From: Brachypterus glaber
Lineage: Eukaryota; Arthropoda; Insecta; Coleoptera; Kateretidae
NCBI GenBank assembly: GCA_958510825.1
Contig: OY294050.1
Location: 44,653,249-44,717,248, forward strand
Length of the DNA stretch: 64,000 bases
Direction: 5' to 3'
The notes beneath the pieces are model-generated. The model searched no databases, was not told where the DNA came from, and saw only the letters and a program-made list of their open reading frames with translations. Below are positions 10,487-23,600 of this stretch, in pieces; the stretch's first letter is position 1; each line of letters begins with the position of its first letter. The position numbers and the translations under genes were made by a program.

Positions 10487-11792
10487 TTCTATATTTTTCA
10501 GTGTGGCATTCATGGCGTGTGCCGCCTGTTCTAGGTTATCTACGCTTACTATAATGGCTATGTCGTCGGCGAATTGTATTATTTGACATCCTAAGACACC
10601 TTCGTGTTTTAACGAGTCTGAATAAATATTGAAGAGAATGGGGCTTAGTGGGGATCCTTGTGGTAGTCCTTTGTTTGTTTTTTGAGGTCCTATGAGTTTT
10701 CCATTCACATTTCTAATGTAAATCCATCGATTTTCTAAAATGCTGGATACCGAGTTGATAAGGTAGTTTGGAACACCTCTTTCCTGTAGAATTCTGTACA
10801 TTATATCCGGTTTTATATTGTCGTATGCAGCTTTGATGTCTAAATACTAATAAAGTTTTCTTCTTCTTTGTTAGATTTTTAAGTGCTTTTGTTGTTATGA
10901 ATGTTATATTTTCCTGTGTTCCTTTGCCTTTTCTAAAGCCAAACTGCAGCTGGTTTAGTGAGTTACTGTTTTCTAGAATATTTTCTAATCTGTTTTTTAT
11001 TATGGACTAAAATATTTTTCCTAGGCAGGAGGACAGTGCTATAGGACGTATGTCGTTTTCATCTTTATTTTTTTTTCCTGTTTTTGGTAGTGGGACAATT
11101 ATGTACTCCTTCCATTGCTTTGGGGGATGCTCCACCCCTTGCAGTATGTTATTGAAAATTTTAGCCAATTCGGTCAGTATTTCTTTAGGTAGGGTTTTAA
11201 GCATACTATGGGACAGTTGGTCTTTACCAGTGGCGGTGTCCTTTTTGTTTGTCATAATTTCTGTGATCTCTTTCACTGTGATTTCTTTTATTTGATCTTG
11301 TTCTGTATTTCTTGGGATACTTTGAAGGTCAGCTGTTGGAGGTGCTAATTTGTTTAATAGGTTTTCTAGGATAGGACCTACTGGAATTGCTGGTGTTGGA
11401 AGATTTCGTGATTTTGAGAATGCTTTTATTTTTCTCCATGTTTTACTTATTGCTTGTTCCTAGTTAAGGTCTTCACAAAATTTTCTAAATGAGTCTCTTT
11501 TCTCCTTGTTTAACGTTTTCTTTGTAATTGCTGCTATCCTTTGTGCTTCTATGAATTTTTCTATGGTAGTTGTTACTTTGTATTCCCTATAAGCTTTCCT
11601 TCTGTTCTCTACCGCTTCCTCGCATTCCACCAGACTGGACTTCTTTTCTTTTGTTTTCCTGATGACACTGGTATTGCGACCTCTGCTGTTCTCATAATGA
11701 CTTCCATGATTTCCTGGTATGTTGGGTTTTGGGTTTGATATTTTCCTAGCTCTTCTCTATATAGTTCCCAGTTTGCTTTCCTCAAATTAAAC
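10487..11792 (-). pseudogene. LINE reverse transcriptase segment, duplicate copy A
   Basis: Carries the same RT core as 9179-10486. Here the palm boxes are intact: KGLPQGSPLSPILFNIYSDS and IIQFADDIAIIV, with the catalytic Asp pair. After MNATLKNIE the frame runs into the start of the next duplicate (VQFEESKLGTI and stop), which shows the duplication junction at about 10487. Because 1306 is not a multiple of 3, the duplication by itself breaks ORF2. A Trp-to-stop change also distinguishes it from copy B near 11461. Confidence 0.85.
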
Positions 11793-12608
11793 TTCGGTGT
11801 TGTTGTTGTGCTATTCTGGTTTCCATTATCCCATGTAACCAAAATTGGAAAGTGGTCACTCTGCCCTTTGTCTTCTAGTACTTTGAACTGTTTCTGGATA
11901 GCTATACTTGGTGTCGTTATGATTAGATCTGGTACACTGCTTTTTTTTTGGGGGGGGGGGGGTTATTCTTGTTGCTACTCCATCATTCAAAACTATCATT
12001 CTTGATTCTGTCACTATTGGGTTCAGGAGGTTGCCTCTGGTGTTATTTTCTGTTGAGCCCCAAGCATTGTGTTGGGCATTGAGGTCTCCTGCAATTATAA
12101 CCTCTCCTGGGATGTTTTCTGTTATTTCTTGGAGCATTCTTCTTGATAGGTTAGTGTCTGGTGGATTATAACATGCGATGATAGTGAGATCTTCAATTTT
12201 TATAGCCATTATTCCAAATTTATTTGGTGCCACTGCTGTATCTACTTGAAGTTCAGTTGCTCTGTGTTTTTTATTAGTATTGCTATACCTCCTTTTTCTT
12301 CTACTCGGTCTTTCCTAAATGTAGAATATCCTGTTATTTTAAAGTTCTTTCCTTTTTTCAAGAATGTTTCGTTGAGACAAATAATGTCTGGGTCTTCCTT
12401 ATTTACTGTTTGGATTAGGGCCACTTGCACCAATGATGATTTAGCTTTAAACTTGGATTAAGTTGACGGTCAGCCAATCAGAAAGCAGCATTTTTTAAGT
12501 TAAACTCAGTTTAGTCGAGATAATCCCAGTTTAAGAGTTGGTGCAAGTGGCCCTTAATGTGTCTTTATTTACATTTACTGACCTTATGTTCCAATGAAGT
12601 AATTTCAT
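11793..12608 (-). pseudogene. LINE ORF2 start and AP-type endonuclease domain
   Basis: ORF2 appears to begin at the ATG at 12608 with MKLLHWNIRSVN, the usual opening of LINE endonucleases. Further motifs are IICLNETFLK (catalytic Glu), IAGDLNAQHNAWGS (Asp, Asn) and SDHFPILVTW (Ser-Asp-His). The enzyme nicks target DNA for target-primed reverse transcription. The N-terminus is split by a 136-bp MITE between DTL and IQTVNKEDP. A G-run at about 11949-11961 marks a frame slip. Confidence 0.85.
12418..12553. mobile_element. 136-bp PIF/Harbinger-like MITE with TTA duplication
   Basis: The ends GGGCCACTTGCACCAA / TTGGTGCAAGTGGCCC form a perfect 16-bp inverted repeat flanked by TTA (12415-12417 and 12554-12556). 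Removing the element plus one TTA restores LINE codons DTLIQTVNK, so both the limits and the 3-bp duplication are certain. A 3-bp TTA/TAA target is characteristic of PIF/Harbinger. Confidence 0.93.
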
Positions 12609-12686
12609 ACTACGAGAGGCGGAGTTTTACTTTTTGAAGGTAAGGTAGGGAAAGGGTGTTTTATTTACGGTTATTACTTTTTTTTT

Positions 12687-13937
12687 TTAAGGTGAGGTAG
12701 GGCTAGCTGGGCTTTCTGGGGGTGGTTTTGGGGGTGTGAGGGATGGGAAGCTGCTTCTCCTTTGTTTTTGATTTAGTTCGTTCTTTTGTTTTTCTATTCC
12801 TATTTTCTGAATTGCCACATTTCTAATTAACTTTTCTGTTGGTTCTGTTGGATCTATTCTAAATGTTCTCATTGAACCTTGTTCGTTGATTCTGTGATCG
12901 TATATTGAGCTTGTCTTTGGTTGGTCTCTGTAGTTTATCAGAAGGTTCCTATGAACATCTTGTTCTACCCCTACAGTGGAGTTGTGTGTGTCCAAATCTT
13001 AGACATTTAAAACATTGGATTACAGGGTTGATGTATGGCTCTACTTTTACTCTGCAGTAGTTTATTATGACCCACTCTGGGAGTGTTTTACCTTCGAATG
13101 TTAAGACGACTGTTTTGGTTTGTGTTAATGTATATTCCTTTATATTTTCCGTTTCTGTTATTCCTCCTACTGCTTCTTCTTTGTCCGTTATCCTTTCTTT
13201 GATTTTTTCTGCTCTTCTATTTAATCTCCTTGCTTCTATTATCTTAATTATCGATTCACAGTATGTTTTGTTTTTGAGGTCATTGCAGTCGACTGCCAAG
13301 CTGACATCCCTGATTAACCCCTTGCTTGTTAGGTTTAATGGAATATATGTTTTACATCCGTTTTTCTTCATTTCTTCATTTTCCAACAGGTTGTTGGCTT
13401 GATCGTATGTTTGCATTTTTACTCCTACTCTATTTACTCCTTTCCTACTTATTTCTATTACTCCACTTATCTTTGAATCTTTCAGTATTTTGCCCACATC
13501 CATTGGGTGTGTGATTTTCCTGTTTTCTTTATTAAATTCTATGATTACCAGGAATGGTGCTTTACTATTTGGTTTGTATTTTACTACTGGTTTTTCATTT
13601 TGCTTGTTATCGTTTGTTTGTTGGGGGTTTTTTTCTATGTTATCTGTATTTACTGCTATGTTTTTGTTATCTGTTATCTCTTTGTGGTTGTTGAATGCTT
13701 TTTTTACTTGTTTTAGGGATTTTTTTAAGTCAATAATTCTGCCGGGGGCTTGATCTTCTTTATTTTTTTTGCGAATTCAGCTTCGGTTAGTTCTTCTATT
13801 TCTTTTATAAGTTTCTCATATTCTACTGGTGTTATTTCTGTGTTTTTTGCTATGATCTTTTTGTATGTTACGTAGTTTTCTTGGGAAACTTGAATTTTAT
13901 CAGGGGGGTCATTTTCCCCTCCAGATTGGGCACTCAT
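12687..13937 (-). pseudogene. LINE ORF1 (Gag-like RNA-binding protein), frameshifted
   Basis: Three frame segments make up an ORF1 protein, which binds element RNA. The start at 13937 reads MSAQSGGENDPPDKIQ. The middle (about 13620-12949) holds an RRM-like part (APFLVIIEFNKENRKITHP, IGV-type strands, QANNLLENE) and a CCHC knuckle CFKCLRFGHTQLHC. The proline-rich tail (12995-12687) ends PKPPPESPASPTSP. Frameshifts lie near 13720 and within a second expected knuckle near 12965 (RTRC...). Confidence 0.8.
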
Positions 13938-14552
13938 TCTGGATTTATGGGTTAAGCAATGTCAAAGCACGTGCAAGCTACAATGTTGGTTAATTTTTCT
14001 AATCTACGGTAAGCGTGCTAGACTTACCTGGTGTTTTATCTTGGCAGTCAACCTCTTATCAATCGTTTTCTTCTGACTTCCTTTATTTTACTTCTCAATT
14101 CACTATCACTTTTCGCAATTTTAATCAGCGTACCAATTCAATATGGCTACTCTCATTCACGTCCCGCGCGAATCTCCCTAGATATCACCGTGTTGGTCAA
14201 AAAACTTTGATTTATTGAACTGGCTAATTATCCGCAAGCAAAAAGCTTTTGATAACGAAGTAGAAGAAGAAGAAGAAGAAGTATATGTGAATGAAAGCGA
14301 AATACCGATAAATTTTTTATTTTGCCGTGTTTTCATCCAGAGTTTGGATTCCAAACTTTTGAATATAATTATGTCTTCCAGAAATATTCTTCTTTGAGTG
14401 AAGGACTGCAGTTTGTATATTTCTTTGGTTCTTATGGTTATGTAGTCCGGGCGAGGTTTTGTGGGATAGCAGACCTGGAGAAATGGTGTTTATTCTATTG
14501 CGTTCTGTGATTATTTAATAATAGTTTAAATATTTAACATAATAAAAACAAA
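13938..14552. other. LINE 5' leader and region before CLASRP
   Basis: 13938 to about 14170 is probably the LINE 5' untranslated region. From there to the CLASRP start the DNA is non-repetitive by eye and should hold the CLASRP promoter and 5' UTR. It includes a GAA run at 14264-14280. No definite core promoter motif was recognised. Confidence 0.4.
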
Positions 14553-14651
14553 ATGTGGCACGAGGCGAGAAAGCAAGAGCGAAAAATCCGTGGAATGCTG
14601 GTAGACTACAGGAGAAGGGCAGAACGAAGAAGGGACTTCTATGAGAAGATT
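14553..14651 (+). CDS. CLASRP: CLASRP exon 1
   Basis: 33 complete codons from the start codon to EKI, then the donor GTAAGA. The context AAAATG suits insect initiation. It encodes the conserved start MWHEARKQERKIRGMLVDYR. Confidence 0.93.
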
Positions 14652-17600
14652 GTAAGAATATTTTATTATTATTATCAACGTTTAGCCAACATAGTTACAA
14701 GTAATTACTAGAAATATAAGCTCCCTATCAAAAATAGAATTTTAACCTCGGTTTCACTAACCGAGTTAAACACCGTAAAATTTGGACTTTTAGTCAGTTA
14801 GTGTAACCGGTTTTATGAGATTCTATAGCCAATTTTTTGTGGAAACACCGGTTAACCGTACGGTTTTTATCCCCACCACTAAATTCGTATAACCGACAGT
14901 TCTCACAAAAACGCATTGGTTTTTTTCTTGAGGTTTTGACAAGTACCTAACCTAACTTCTCCCAAACTGATAAGGTATATATTTTTTATATTTCCTTTGG
15001 ATAAGATATGATGAAAAAGCACTTAAACTACATTTCCAAGTTTATTTGATCATGGGGAAGGTAATAAACAACAATGATAAGTTTAAATAGTTTTTTATAT
15101 AAGAATTTAATTTTAAACCACATAAGCAAACACTTGGAAGAAAATAAAAGTTGAAATACCTTACCTACTCTATCTTTTACATTTTGCGTACAAATCGAGA
15201 AAAATTCCCAAAGGCCTGTAAATTATGGTGTAAATAAACAATTTATAGGTTAAGGTTTTACGGTTAACCATATCTAACTCACCTCCGAAATTGTGTTAGA
15301 TGCGGTTACTGCCTGTTAGTGACGTCATCACTTCCCCTCACTTACCGTATGTAACCGATTCTCACAAAAACGAGTTTCAGTAACCTGATTAGTTCTGGTG
15401 ACCCAACAAAAAATTGGCTTATGTGTTTAAAATTTTATTTTTGATAGGGCTGCCTTATCATTCAAAAACCATCTGAACAGTTGCAAGCACCTTGTCAAAA
15501 CATCGGCACTAGGCACTAATTTGAAACATTATAGCTATTTCAACGTCTCTATCCAAAGTCCTGGAGCTTATTATTCTAACCAGATGTGAACCCTACTTTA
15601 AAACCTGTGATAATCAGTTCGGCTTCAAGAAAGGTAGTGGCACGTCTGAAGCTATCCTGTTGTTTAAAGAAACGGTTACGTGTTACCTTGAAAAGAATAC
15701 CCCTGTTTATGCTATTTTCCTGGACCTAAGGAAGGCGTTTGATAGAGTGCACCATCCTACTTTGATCAACACTTTATTAAAACGTAAGGTTCCTAGATAC
15801 CTATGCCGATTTTTGAATAGCTGGAATCGCAAAGCCACCGCATCTGTCCTCTGGGGGTCCTCTCTGTCTCCATCCTTCAATCTTCGCAACAGAGTACGCC
15901 AAGGCCTGATGAATTTAATTCTTATATAGATGAACTGCACTCAATCCTTGCCAAAGTTCCTGCAGGCTGTTATTGTGGAGGCGTCAAGATTAACTGCATT
16001 AGCTACGCCGATGACATGGTCCTTCTTAGTCCTTCACTTCAGGGTATTCACATGTTGGTGAAAAAATGCGAAGAGTTCGCTAGGGCTTTCTTTCTCAAAT
16101 ACAACGGCGACAAAAGCAAAATGATGGTATTTAAACCCCCTTCATATAAAGACCTTAATGTTCCTCCTGTGTATCTCGATAATAGTTTAGTTGATCGCGT
16201 CTCTGAGATTAAATATCTTGGTCATGTTATAAATGACAAGCTCTGTGATAATTCTGATATTCAACGACACTACAAAAGCTTATGTGCCCGCGCAAACATG
16301 ATTGCCAGAAGGTTTTATAAGTTCTCCTCCGAAGTCAAAAATCTTCTTTTTAAAACATTCTGCTATAACCTCTACGCTGGTGAACTATGGTTTAACCACA
16401 CTGCTGCTTCATGGCGCACGCTTCGGATATGTTATAACGATGCCTTCCGTATACTACACAGACTTTCCCGCTACAATAGTGCTTCAGAAATGTTCGCGAA
16501 TTCCGGAATTGACACGATTGATGCTTTACGACGCAAAAAAGTTGCTAATTTTGTGAAACGCCTTTCCTGTACTCAAAACTCTTTTCTCCAGTCCTTATTT
16601 GACTCTGACCTGGCCTTTAACTCTACGTTAATTTCTACATGGCGCCTTCTTTTATTTACACAATAATTTTGTTTTTTTTTTTGTTTTGTAAATGCTGTTT
16701 TTAATGGTTAATATTAATGTTATTTTTTTTTTCTTTGTACATAATATGTATATTATATAGCATAATCATGCTGGAATAAATAAATAAATTAAATAAATAA
16801 ATAAATAGGAAAGTTGTATTAATAGGCAACCATTTATACACCTGTGTGTTGCATAATTTATTAAAGTTTGATAGTCTGTATCTCCAAAACGTTATATTCT
16901 AGCAGAAACTGTATATAACATTTTTTGTAGGGCTTAACCTCTTCAGGGATATAGGCACATATGTGTACGTTTAAAAATAAATTCCGCAAAACTAATTTCA
17001 CCAAATTTATTATTACTCATTAGCTATAGGTGTTGCCATTTGCTTTGTTTCCAACCACAAGCGACATCCAATGGCCAAGATTCGCACATCTTCCCTTGTT
17101 TAGTTGTTTTGACAATAAAAAGCTTTTTTAACTTTTGCTACTAAATTAAATTCAACAAACAATTCGTCCCTGAAGAGGTTAAAAAGTGCTTTAATTTGAA
17201 ATATAATTTTTTTAAATTGTTTTTTTTTTCAAGTACAATTTATATTACCATAACTAAAAATATTTTGTAAACCCAATAATTTTTTGTAAGACTAGGCTGA
17301 AGGACCTCGGTCAATAGCCATTTGTCAAATTGACAATAAAGTACTTTTATTATTCTTACCCCCTTACCCCCAATCGTTTACCCCCAAAATCTAATCAGCT
17401 CTTTAAAATACGATAAGAAACAATATGCAAAAAACCGCTTGTCAATACTTTATTTAAAAATGGAGTTATCCAGTTTACAAACAGTTTTGTTTTTTATTTT
17501 TTTCAGTCGATCCAAATGGCATGGCGAACACCGTTTTATGATGTTTTTTTCAAAAAAAAATTATGGCCAGAAAATGGCACTTTGTATTCTTTGAATATGA

Positions 17601-20600
17601 ATAAACATACCTACAAAATTTCACAAAGATATCTTTTATATTTCTATATAAAAAAATGTTTAAAAAAGATTATTTTTAAAATTTCTAAGGTAGAAAGACC
17701 CCTTAATTTAAAGTGTTCCCAAGTCACAAATTTTCCCAGACAGGCAGACAAAATTTTTAGTATGTGGTATATGATGTAATATAAAACATATCATGTTATC
17801 TAGTTTATCTATATAATATTAATTAATTTATACTTTTAGAAAGCAGATCCTACGCAGTTCCTACAAGTTCATGGACGACAATGTAAAATTCATCTGGATC
17901 CAGCTATAGCAACTGCAGCAGATAGCGCTGTTATGTAAGTAAAAAGTTATCTATCATTAAAATCAAATGGACAGAGAACAGTGAATAGTACTATTTCATA
18001 ATTTTTGGGAAAAATAAAAAATAAAAAAAAAATAAATAAAAATACACTGTCCAGTAAAAGATCTTTTCCATTTTTCACCTCCGCGCGTAATAGGTTTTTT
18101 TATTATTAGATTCACTTTTAGCAACCTTAAAAATACACCAATTTTTACGAAAACTACCCTTCGCCTCTTAGGGGGTGGAGTTAGAACTTTTTTATTATTA
18201 GATTTTTTCAGCATCCTTAAACACCTCAATATACCAATTTTCACAAAAACTACCCCCCACCCCTCAGGGCGTGAAATTAGAAAAAAATTATCATACACAG
18301 TAGTCCCCGAGAACCCTTGGGTTAAAAAAAATTCGAACCAAAAGTTAAGGTTGGATCCTTGTAGTAATCGGTTTGGAGATAATATATCCACCAACAGCCA
18401 AATCCAGAAAATTCGCTTTTGGCAGATAATGGTAACTCTTCTTTGAAGAGGTACATATTTTACACCAATAATAATAGAAAACTGTTCAAGTGTATTTAGT
18501 TAGTATTTTTGACGCAGATTTTAAATATCTTTTCAAAATTAAGCTATCATTTTTGTTTACAGAGAAAAACGTTCTTAAAAAAATGTAAAATTGAAATTTA
18601 GGGCACTTTTAAGCATTTTTATTTATTACATTTTAGCAAATATAATACTTTCGACTAAACCTGAATAAATTTCATGTTTTTAACTAAATATATACGCTAC
18701 TTACAGTTAAAAATATTATTTTTTTCTGAACTTAAGAACCTGAAAAAGTAACTGCTATTTTTACAGTATCATTGATGAAATTACGGTCTGTTGGGTAGTG
18801 TCCTTTTTTAAAGCAGTGGTTCTCAATATGTTAAGTTTTATTTATATAAAACTCTGACAACCCCATCTTTGTTTTAAGTAATGATTTAAAATATGTGTAG
18901 CCAGCATAGACTATTGTCTAAAGTTTTTTTTATTTATTAATACATGTATTGCAATAAGATTAAATATTTTATTTTAATTTAAATTTATTTTTTTCAATTT
19001 TTTATTAAATATAATTTAACGTTATAGTTATTATGTGTTATATTTTAACATCTTATAAAATAATAATATATTTTGTTTGGCACAGTAGTTTTTGCAAATT
19101 AAAGCATAATAATTTTATTTAAAAAAAATCGTTTTATTGTCTGTATTTTTTTATTTTTTTAATATAATTATTACAAATCCAAGCAATATACCCAGACTTG
19201 TAAGTTATATTTTACATCAGGTAACTCTCTGAATAAGCAGGATGGAGAAGACTTTCTAGTCCTTCAGCTGATCAGAGAGGGTGAAATAAAACGATGATCA
19301 CTAACTGATTTGTGATAATTTATTAGACTAGAAATTCATTTATATTCAATTTACATTCTAACTATTTCCTAAATCTACACGTTCTGACATTGGGGATATA
19401 TATTTATTTTCCCTAATGTTTCCTCGGCTTCCTCGTTTTGTATTATATTTTAAATTCAATTCAATTCGTTTATTCATCTTTAGAATGTATACAAATACAC
19501 ATAAATAAGTCAAAAGTCAGCAATGAAATTGGAAAATGGAGACAAAAAATTATAATATGGTTAAACACAACTGTATGTATTATATTTTACCGATTATTAA
19601 TAATAAATTACATTTTTCGTATTGTTGCTTAACATAGTGGGTTCGAACAGATTTTAATAGGCAGGCTCGCCAGATACTACTAAGAACGCCTCTCCTTAAA
19701 ATATTAAGTTATATTTAAACATCATACAATTCAATACAAATGGGGTTGTGAGGCAACATAGTACCTTTCAAGTCACTGCGACCAATGAGATCTATTGTGA
19801 ATCCCCTTCATAATTTAATCTACATATAACTTTAGGCTTCCCAAGAAAGGCCAAAAGTATTTTTGGGGCTACTTGGGATATATCTGCAGATTTTGGATAT
19901 ACCTGTTCGATATAGTAGCTTTTTGCAAACAATGACTTTGCAAAAGCAGATAATGTGTTCGGCCTTTTCTGGTGCTTCTGAGCATATACAGCAGGTGTCA
20001 ATTTTTAAGCGTTATCTTAGAGGGCAATGACTGGTTTTTATTTCCGGAATGCTGAGTTCACTTTTCTTGTTTTTCAGGTTCATATTTTATAAATATTTTG
20101 GCCTGTCTTAAGTTTTGGTCTTTACAATATCGAACTATGATTTTGGTTTCTCATTTTTTGGTAGACTTTACCAGGTGGCTTTTGTTAAAGGTTTAGGGCC
20201 AGTAAATTGAGTGCATGCCCCTTCTCTAGCACGAGAGTCTGCTGCCTCATTGCCTTCAACAACCTCGTGTCCTAGCACCCTCATTTTGTTGAGAGTTTCG
20301 CATCATTCCCAAACAAGTACACATTTGGTATCATAGTGCCGTGGTTCCCTAGAACCGCCGCCGGATGGAGGAACTATATTCAATGTTCTAAACCGTTTTA
20401 TAACCACTGATTTACTTATTCCATAAAATGATTTAAAAAGTCAAACTTTGAAGGATTGCAATTTTCACACTACCCAACAAAATAAAATATAATCAAAATC
20501 AATCGATTTTTCTAAAGGTTCCCAAATTTAAAATGGTTAATAAATTAAGTTCTAATTAGCATTTTTATTAAGTTAAAGAAACAGAGTTTCTTCATTTATA

Positions 20601-23600
20601 CTTTAGATTCATATATTTACTAAAATTAAATAAAAGTAAATGCTTAAAAGTACCCTAAATTTCAATTTTCCATTTTTTTATTTATGTTTTTCTCCGTAAC
20701 AAAAATAGATAGCTTACTTTTGAAAAGATATTTGGAATCTGCGTCAAAAATACTAACTAAATACACTTGAACAGGTTTCTATTATCATTGGTGTAAAAGA
20801 TGTACCTCTTCAAAGAAGAGTTACCATTATCTGCCAAAAGCGAATTTTCTGGATTTGGCTGTTGGTGGATATATTATCTCCAAACCGATTACTACAAGGA
20901 TCCAATCTTAACTTTTGGTTCGAATTTTTTTTAACCCAAGCGAGCTCGGGGACAACTGTGCATAAGATTCAGTTTTAGCGACCTCAAAAACCCCAATATA
21001 TAGGTAAATTTTCAAGAAAACTACCCCCTGCGCCTTAGGGGATGGAGTAAGATTTTTTTTATTATCAGTTTCACTTTCAGCAACCTGAAAAACCCCTATA
21101 TACCAATTTTCACGAAAACTACCCCCGCCCCTTTGGGTGCGGAGAATTTTTTTTATAATTAGATTCACTTTCAACAACCCCAATATACCAATTTTCACAA
21201 AAACTACCCCCCACCCCTCAGGGGGTGGATTTAGATTTTTTTATTATCAGATTCATATTCAACAACCTCAAAAACCCCAATATACCAGTTTTCACGAAAA
21301 CTACCCCCAACCCTCAGGGGGTGAAATTAGAAAAAAAATATTATATTCATATTGTTGACCCCTTTTTACCAATTTTGACGAAAATATTGAAAATATTTAA
21401 AAATATTTACCCCCTCACCCCCTTGGGGGTGTAGTTAGAAAAAAATTATTATCAGATTCTATTTCAGCAACCTCAAAAACCCTTATATAGCAATTTTATA
21501 ATTTTTCCCATTTGCTCCCCTTGCCGCACCCCACCCGCACACCAATGTTCACCAAAAATCCCCGAGCGAAGAAGTTTTTTTTTGCATTTTTTTTAATCTT
21601 TTCGCAAAAAGAAAATTTAATAAAAAAAATAAAAAAAATTTTGAAACCATTTTTAATTTTTTTTTCAGTAATTTTTTGTTTTTTAAAAATAGTTATTTTC
21701 TTAACTAGTGTATTAAGTAGAGAATATCAGCCCACGAGGCCGTCAGGACGAGTGGGCTATTCTTAAGTGGATAAAATCACTTAATACACGAGTTGAGAAT
21801 TTAATTTTATCCAACACCTTTTATTTTTAAATAAAAATCTAATATTTTGCGAAAAATTATGTCAAAAATATTAAGATTAAGTTTTCTTAATACTAAAATA
21901 ATAGGTAGCCATGGCCTAAGTAAATAAACAATTGCTAGTTTTACATTTCTTACAAACGTCAAAATGGACGCGGTGATGACAGAATTTTTAATAAAAACAG
22001 TATTTTATTCAAAAACTAAAGAATAATTTGGGGTTTTCTTTAATTTTTATGGTTAACGTGCTTCTATTTATAGAATAGTTATAATACTTAATTAATAGGA
22101 TATGTAACTAATTTTCGGTGAGATCAAAACCTGTACGTAAAAGAGTGGGTGAAAAATTTTTTAGTCACTAGTGGAAAAAAACTCACTTTTGACATTTAAA
22201 ATAGTGCTCAAAACAAGTGTTTCTGTGAAGGTGTTGGATAAAGGGTTTTTTTTAATGTATTTTTTTATTTATTTTTTTTTTTTGAAGTTATTTATATAAG
22301 GGACTAAACTGGCTGTTTTAGTCCCGCTGCATGTGTGTTTCCTGAGCGAGCGTAGCGAGTAAAAAGCCACGTTTAGTCCTGAGGTATATACACTATTTTT
22401 TGCAGGAGCAAACATAATTTAGGTAAAATTAAAATTAAAAACCATGCGTTTAAAATCGGTTGTTTTATTTTCGTAATTTAATCAATATGCCTGTAAATTA
22501 CGAAAAGTCAGTTTCACGGCTATCGCGATTTCAATTGTTTTTTGATATGGTTGACACAAACGTCAAAAAAATGGACGAAGATTATAAATTTTAAGTTATG
22601 TATAAATTGTTATAACAATGTTATTTTTAAAGGTTTTCTTTGTTAAAATCAAATAAATTGGTTTGAATCCCAAATATATTACAGAACATCACCAAACCTA
22701 ATTTTTGAACCAGCAAAGCACATACTAAGTATAATATTTTAATATTATCAAGGTTGCCGTGATTTTTATTCCCTTGGGAGAAAAACGGCAAGTTTAGTCC
22801 CGAAAACGAAAGCGTAAAATTAGGTTTTAGTCTTGGTCGTGCAAAAATTATTTTTTTTTAAGTATTTGGGGAATGCAATATACCATAATGGAATGCGTAG
22901 CATTACATATCTTCACGGCTTGTTTTCAGGATGCCCTGGCAAGGCCAGTCGGACAATCTAATCGACAGATTCGACGTTAGAGCCCATTTGGACATAATTC
23001 CTTCGGTGAAGAAAGCGGACGAAGAGGAAGAACTTACCGCAGATGAGCGGTTGCTCAATTACGAAAGGTACCGCATCATATCTCAAAACTCCTTTCTCGG
23101 CGTTTTAGAAGAACGCTTTTTGAAGCAGCTGCATTTAGAGGAACAGTTTGGCTATACGGAGGGCAAATTTTTGAAAAAGGGCAAATCCGGCGGTGCTGCC
23201 ATTGGATTTAACTATGAGGATGAAACAGGTAAGTTTTTTTTCTACGACTGCTTTAGAATGTAAGCAAATACACACACTTTTCAAACACAGAATGAATCCA
23301 TTCTAGCTCTAGATACGATATGAATATTCCGTATCAAGTGTTAGAATGAGCACATGTAGTGCCATCTCTTGTTTATAAAAGTAAGAAAACTGTAGCACAA
23401 TTAGCAAAATATATATATATATTTTACCATGAAACATTGAATAATTTAATGCAAATTAAAGTTTTGCGTTAAAATTACATAAAGTTTATTAGTTTTTCTT
23501 AATATTTGATCAATTTAGTTCAAAAAATTAAAACTGCTCCATCTATTGTTAAATATTTAAACCTGATATCTGTCACAACAATCTGACATAACCTTCAATT

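Larger units (their letters stand above)
6596..14170 (-). mobile_element. Large non-LTR retrotransposon (I/Jockey group), degraded
   Basis: Read on the minus strand from about 14170 down to 6596, the element has ORF1 with a zinc knuckle, then ORF2 with an AP-type endonuclease, reverse transcriptase, RNase H and C-terminal region, the order of I-group LINEs. It is interrupted by three MITEs (12418-12553, 7817-8240, 6887-7631), has an internal 1306-bp tandem duplication and several frameshifts. The 3' side ends against the 152-bp satellite; the 5' limit near 14170 is approximate. No target-site duplication was identified. Confidence 0.85.

Noticed and set aside
13067..13753. Plus-strand hydrophobic frames over LINE ORF1
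   Set aside because: Antisense readings of the Lys/Glu/Asn-rich ORF1; they look like membrane proteins only because of T-rich composition.
17996..18394. 132-codon minus-strand frame
   Set aside because: It spans the 105-bp tandem repeats and the foldback arm; its Phe/Lys content follows the base composition and nothing is recognised.
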